NCBI GenBank assembly: GCA_938041725.1
Contig: CALISX010000204.1
Coordinates: 1-18,094 of the forward strand
DNA: 18,094 nt
Reading direction: 5' to 3'
Source of the DNA: an uncultured Lachnoanaerobaculum sp.
Lineage (GTDB): Bacteria; Bacillota; Clostridia; Lachnospirales; Lachnospiraceae
The notes below the pieces were generated by a model. That model ran no database searches, was not told where the DNA came from, and saw only the letters and a list, made by a program, of their open reading frames with translations. Shown here in pieces: positions 15,593-18,094 of the stretch. Made by a program: the position numbers and the translations under genes. Each line of letters starts with the position of its first letter. Position 1 is the first letter of the stretch.

Positions 15593-16824
15593 AAATATTG
15601 GTAACCGGTGCAAAGGGATTTCTTGGGCGGAATCTGGTGGAGAATTTGAAATGTATAAGAGACGGGAAGAACAGGACAAGACCCGATCTGAAGATCGAAT
15701 CCGTCTATGAATATGACCTGAACAGTCCTCCGGAAGACTTGGACAGGTTTTGTAAGAACTGTGATTTTGTGTTCCATCTGGCCGGGGTAAACCGGCCTCA
15801 GGATCCCAAAGAATTCAAGGAGGGGAATTTTGGTTTTGCATCTCAGCTGCTGAACATCCTGAAGAAGCATCATAATACCTGCCCCGTTATGCTGAGCTCC
15901 TCCCTTCAGGCCACTTTGGCCGGGCGTTTTGGCACCTCAGAGTACGGCCTGTCAAAGCGGGAGGGAGAGGAGCTGTTTTTCTCCTATGCTGCCGAAACCG
16001 GCGCTGCTGTTTATGTATACCGCTTTCCCAACCTGGTGGGGAAATGGGTGCGTCCCAATTATAACTCCGCTGTGGGAACATTTTGCAATAACATTGCCAA
16101 TGATTTGCCGATCACTGTGAATGATCCCAATGTGGAATTGGAAATGCTTTTTGTTGAGGATCTGCTGGAAGAAATGTATGATGCTATGGAAGGGCATCCC
16201 CACAGGGCGGAGTACCCCAAGGCCGGTGAAGTGGCTGCGGGGACGGTATATGATGGATTGACTGCCAGGGCAGATGAATCCGGCCGCTACTGCTATGCCC
16301 CTGTGACCCATAAGGCCACCCTGGGAGAGATTGTAAAACTGCTTTATACCTTCCATGATCAACCAAAGAATTTGATTATGCCCCGGATTGCTTCCGGCAG
16401 TTTTGAAAAGAAGCTGTATTCCATGTATCTTTCCTATCTGCCCCGGGAAAAGATGGCCTTTGATTTGAAAATGAACTGTGATGAACGGGGCAGTTTTACG
16501 GAACTGCTGAAAACCACAGACCATGGACAGTTTTCTGTCAATATCTCGAAGCCCGGTGTTACCAAAGGACAGCATTGGCATAATGCCAAGTGGGAGTTTT
16601 TCATGGTGGTGGCAGGCCATGGTCTGATTCAGGAACGGAAAATCGGAACAGAGGAAGTGATTGAATTTGAAGTATGGGGTGAAAAGATACAGGCAGTTCA
16701 CATGCTTCCGGGCTATACACATAATATTATCAATCTGTCTGATACAGAGAATCTGGTAACCCTTATGTGGGCCAACGAGATTTTTGATCCAAATCACCCG
16801 GATACATTCTTTGAACCAGTGTAA
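15589..16824 (+). CDS. capF: CapF/FnlB-type bifunctional UDP-sugar reductase (SDR plus cupin)
   Basis: A 411-residue two-domain enzyme matching S. aureus CapF in layout. The N-terminal SDR domain has GAKGFLG (residues 7-13), FHLAGVNRPQ, and Tyr119/Lys123 in SEYGLSK. The C-terminal cupin (about residues 295-411) has metal ligands His329, His331, Glu336 (HWHNAKWE) and His378 (PGYTHN). CapF acts between CapE and CapG, yielding UDP-2-acetamido-2,6-dideoxy-L-talose (UDP-L-PneNAc). The cupin domain is involved in 3-epimerisation and the SDR domain in NADPH-dependent 4-keto reduction. The start overlaps the capG stop (ATGA at 15589-15592) with GGAGA eight bases upstream. All expected residues are present, so unlike capG this gene looks intact. 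It is the last recognisable polysaccharide gene here. Confidence 0.94.
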   Translation: MKILVTGAKGFLGRNLVENLKCIRDGKNRTRPDLKIESVYEYDLNSPPEDLDRFCKNCDFVFHLAGVNRPQDPKEFKEGNFGFASQLLNILKKHHNTCPVMLSSSLQATLAGRFGTSEYGLSKREGEELFFSYAAETGAAVYVYRFPNLVGKWVRPNYNSAVGTFCNNIANDLPITVNDPNVELEMLFVEDLLEEMYDAMEGHPHRAEYPKAGEVAAGTVYDGLTARADESGRYCYAPVTHKATLGEIVKLLYTFHDQPKNLIMPRIASGSFEKKLYSMYLSYLPREKMAFDLKMNCDERGSFTELLKTTDHGQFSVNISKPGVTKGQHWHNAKWEFFMVVAGHGLIQERKIGTEEVIEFEVWGEKIQAVHMLPGYTHNIINLSDTENLVTLMWANEIFDPNHPDTFFEPV

Positions 16825-16905
16825 CCAGGGGAGGCTGCCTTATTCCAACGGAGCAACAGAATAGGGATGGCTGGAGAGGAGTAGAATGAGGAAGGTATGA
16901 AAAAT

Positions 16906-16955
16906 CAGCCGGCCCCCATACCGGGGGCCGGCACCACCATAGATATAAGTCTGCG
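16906..16955 (+). repeat. GC-rich palindromic repeat, copy B
   Basis: GCCGGCCCCC (16908-16917) and GGGGGCCGGC (16923-16932) form a perfect ten-base-pair stem with loop ATACC. The adjoining ACCACCAT..ATATAAGTCTGCG tail ends at 16955. Bases 16928-16955 match copy A (14335-14362) at 26 of 28 positions. It lies in the 192-base stretch between capF and the small membrane gene, which otherwise shows nothing recognisable. Such a hairpin could protect the 3' end of the polysaccharide mRNA or slow polymerase, but there is no T-run for an ordinary terminator. Confidence 0.75.
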
Positions 16956-17016
16956 CAGCAAGAGAAGATGGCGGCTAATCAGAGGGACAGTGTTAAAACC
17001 AGGGGGGCAAAGGGAA

Positions 17017-17508
17017 ATGGCAGGAGTCATGCTGAAACGGATGGTTAAAGCAGCAGCAGTTGGTTTATGCTTTTTAGGGATTCTGGCAGCGGTCTATATG
17101 ATGGTTGCATGGGTCCCTGTAAAGTATACAGTGAAGGAAGAAGATTTTGTAAAGTGCGGTGATTTTATTCTGTTAAAGGGAAATTACGATACAGGAACCG
17201 GATGGAGTATCGTGGGGGATGAAACTGGTTTTTATCCAGCTAAGAAGGTGAAGGATGTATGGCTTGAAGGTGAAATGAAGCCTCCAAAGATCTCTGTTTC
17301 TTTTGGCGGTCCCCAGAAAGTATATTTATGTAAAGTTGAGAAAATACCGGAGGAACGGGATATCAAGGGAGAGATGTGTCAGGCCTATCGGGTTATGGAA
17401 TGGTATCCTGTATACCCTGTGGTCAGAGAGCCGATTCTTCTTCCCAGCTGGGTCTACCCATCGGCATTTATCAATCTATATGATTTGTCCGATGAACCGG
17501 TTTGGTAG
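17017..17508 (+). CDS. Hypothetical small membrane-anchored protein
   Basis: I do not recognise this 163-residue protein. From ATG 17017 it reads MAGVMLKRMVKAAAVGLCF and continues hydrophobic to about residue 33, one membrane helix with a positively charged start. The rest is a soluble domain of about 130 residues rich in aromatic residues and prolines, with repeated WYPVYPV-like and PSWVYPSAF stretches, probably outside the membrane. The frame extends upstream to ATG 16897, but that extension would translate palindromic repeat copy B and looks non-coding. GGGGGG at 17002-17007 lies nine bases before 17017. ATG 17041 is also possible. It sits on the same strand between the polysaccharide genes and the metK promoter and shows no obvious link to either. 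Confidence 0.55.
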   Translation: MAGVMLKRMVKAAAVGLCFLGILAAVYMMVAWVPVKYTVKEEDFVKCGDFILLKGNYDTGTGWSIVGDETGFYPAKKVKDVWLEGEMKPPKISVSFGGPQKVYLCKVEKIPEERDIKGEMCQAYRVMEWYPVYPVVREPILLPSWVYPSAFINLYDLSDEPVW

Positions 17509-17575
17509 GATGTGCTCATTAAGTTTAGAGTAATTAAATTATGCAAATTAAAATGTCATCCTAAGGATTTTTATC

Positions 17576-17604
17576 TTTACACCCCATAGAAATCATGCTA
17601 TACT
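17576..17604 (+). promoter_or_regulatory. Sigma-70/SigA-type promoter of the metK leader
   Basis: TTTACA at 17576-17581 and TATACT at 17599-17604 are separated by exactly 17 bases, and TGC directly before the -10 gives an extended -10 element. Transcription would start near 17611, about 35 bases before the riboswitch. It separates metK from the polysaccharide cluster. The preceding 17509-17575 stretch is AT-rich and shows no gene; it contains only a weak TAGGATG/CATCCTA inverted repeat. Confidence 0.85.
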
Positions 17605-17646
17605 ACATACCCAGTGCAAGACACTGAAAAATTTAATAACAATCAA

Positions 17647-17742
17647 CACTTATTAAGAGTGACGGAGAGAAGGGATCTATGATGTCACGGCAACCCCCTA
17701 AGCGGAAGGTGCCAGCCTGAGCGAGAAATCGAGCAATGAGTG
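17647..17742 (+). promoter_or_regulatory. SAM-I (S-box) riboswitch aptamer
   Basis: P1 is CACTTATT (17647-17654) pairing with AATGAGTG (17735-17742). The P2 base is GTGAC (17659-17663) with GTCAC (17684-17688), followed by the hallmark GGCAACC and later GGTGCC (17708-17713). A CGA-GAAA-TCG hairpin (17722-17731) forms the P4 tip. The order AAGAG-G/A-rich-GGCAACC-GGTGCC-ATGAG is that of the S-box leader. Binding of S-adenosylmethionine should stabilise P1 and switch off the gene behind it, which is metK, whose product makes SAM. This gives direct feedback. Confidence 0.95.
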
Positions 17743-17763
17743 GATTTTTTGAGAGTCCACTTA
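17737..17763 (+). promoter_or_regulatory. Antiterminator of the SAM riboswitch
   Basis: TGAGTGGA (17737-17744), most of it shared with the 3' strand of P1, can pair with TCCACTTA (17756-17763), with one G-U wobble. When SAM is scarce this pairing removes the 5' arm of the terminator and lets transcription run into metK. When SAM is bound, P1 keeps AATGAGTG busy and the terminator forms. The two states are mutually exclusive by sequence. Confidence 0.85.
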
Positions 17764-17776
17764 GGTGGGCTTTTTT
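17755..17776 (+). terminator. Riboswitch-controlled intrinsic terminator
   Basis: GTCCAC (17755-17760) pairs with GTGGGC (17765-17770) around the loop TTAG and is followed directly by six T (17771-17776). The stem can be extended by one A-T pair. It overlaps the antiterminator, so it forms only when the SAM aptamer is closed. Confidence 0.9.
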
Positions 17777-17885
17777 GTATAGCTGGAAGCCTGTACCTTT
17801 CGGTTGGAAATTGCGGTTAGGACGTACTAACTTCCTTTTCTCCCTCTTAATCTATTTCATATCTGCAGATAAGACAGGAGAGAGT
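17777..17885 (+). other. Untranslated leader between terminator and metK
   Basis: This 109-base stretch has no gene. It contains a small GTTAG/CTAAC inverted repeat near 17816-17830, a pyrimidine-rich tract (about 17831-17848) and a perfect 12-base palindrome TATCTGCAGATA at 17860-17871. The metK ribosome site AGGAG is at 17876-17880, five bases before the start. Confidence 0.5.
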
Positions 17886-18094
17886 ATGAAAGAAAGAAGA
17901 TTATTTACTTCAGAATCCGTATCCGAAGGACATCCGGATAAAATTGCCGACCAAATCTCCGATGCAGTATTGGATGAAATTTTAAAGCAGGATCCTAAAG
18001 CTCGTGTCGCTTGCGAAACTTATGTGAAAACAGGTATGGCGCTAGTGGGAGGCGAGATTACCACATCTGCTTGGGTAGATATTGAACATTTAAC
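17886..18094 (+). CDS. metK: S-adenosylmethionine synthetase (3' truncated by window edge)
   Basis: The first 69 residues are visible. They read [19 protein letters not shown] (ATP/methionine-binding GHPDK at residues 15-19), then [34 protein letters not shown] and [10 protein letters not shown], which is the N-terminal domain of MetK. The enzyme makes S-adenosylmethionine from ATP and methionine in the cytoplasm as a homotetramer; usual length is about 395 residues, so most of the gene lies outside the window. AGGAG at 17876-17880 precedes ATG by five bases. Control by the SAM-I riboswitch just upstream agrees with the assignment. It is a housekeeping gene and marks the edge of the accessory polysaccharide region. 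Confidence 0.98.
   Translation, partial: MKERRLFTSESVSEGHPDKIADQISDAVLDEILKQDPKARVACETYVKTGMALVGGEITTSAWVDIEHL

Noticed and set aside
15952..16797. 281-residue open frame on the minus strand opposite capF
   Set aside because: It is antisense to the capF coding sequence, whose SDR and cupin residues are all present. The antisense translation shows no recognisable fold.
17506..17563. TAGGATG/CATCCTA inverted repeat after the orphan gene as its terminator
   Set aside because: The 44-base loop is too long for an intrinsic terminator, and the arms may match by chance.
1..18094. CRISPR arrays, tRNA or rRNA genes, insertion sequences, phage or defence genes
   Set aside because: No spaced direct repeats, RNA-gene signatures, transposase or integrase motifs were found on either strand by reading.

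Overview
The window looks like a chromosomal piece from a Clostridia member, most likely Lachnospiraceae. I infer this from the sequence of the 433-residue DegT-type aminotransferase, the Shine-Dalgarno-rich tightly packed genes, and a SAM-I (S-box) riboswitch in front of metK. No species can be named from the sequence alone. Nearly everything in bases 1-16824 is one plus-strand gene cluster for a Wzx/Wzy-type surface polysaccharide (capsule or exopolysaccharide). Its promoter and any chain-length/export genes (Wzz, Wzd/Wze kinase) must lie upstream, because the first gene is already truncated by the window edge.

Layout. (1) 1-3097: sugar-nucleotide start-up genes: a PglF/CapD-type UDP-GlcNAc 4,6-dehydratase (5' end missing), a PLP sugar aminotransferase and a PglC-like phosphoglycosyl transferase that loads the first sugar on undecaprenyl phosphate. 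(2) 3117-8466: an ATP-grasp ligase, three GT-B (GT4-like) glycosyltransferases and a CatB-like hexapeptide O-acetyltransferase. (3) 8472-13188: Wzy polymerase, a GT-A glycosyltransferase with an EDD motif resembling the GNT-I (GT13) family, Wzx flippase and a TupA-like ATP-grasp protein. (4) 13234-16824: CapE/FnlA, CapG/FnlC and CapF/FnlB, the three enzymes that make UDP-L-FucNAc. The middle one is frameshifted. (5) 16825-17508: a copy of a GC-rich palindromic repeat and a small membrane-anchored orphan. (6) 17509-18094: a strong-looking extended -10 promoter, a SAM-I riboswitch with antiterminator and terminator, and the start of metK. This last unit is unrelated to the polysaccharide.

How the genes fit together. 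The first three genes would build a 4-amino-4,6-dideoxy-N-acetylhexosamine-type sugar and transfer it as phosphosugar to the lipid carrier. Four glycosyltransferases would extend the repeat unit. L-FucNAc or its precursor L-PneNAc would be one of the sugars. The acetyltransferase and two different ATP-grasp enzymes could decorate it (the latter by amide bonds to amino acids, an inference). Wzx flips the unit and Wzy polymerises it.

Most notable points. The capG/fnlC epimerase gene carries an out-of-register junction: the same nine-codon stretch occurs twice with different synonymous codons, separated by one extra base. This breaks the frame and looks like illegitimate recombination between two diverged homologues. 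The capG-capF pair is bracketed by two copies of a ~50-60 bp palindromic repeat. Two unrelated ATP-grasp enzymes sit in the one cluster. No PglD-like N-acetyltransferase is visible for the 4-amino sugar.
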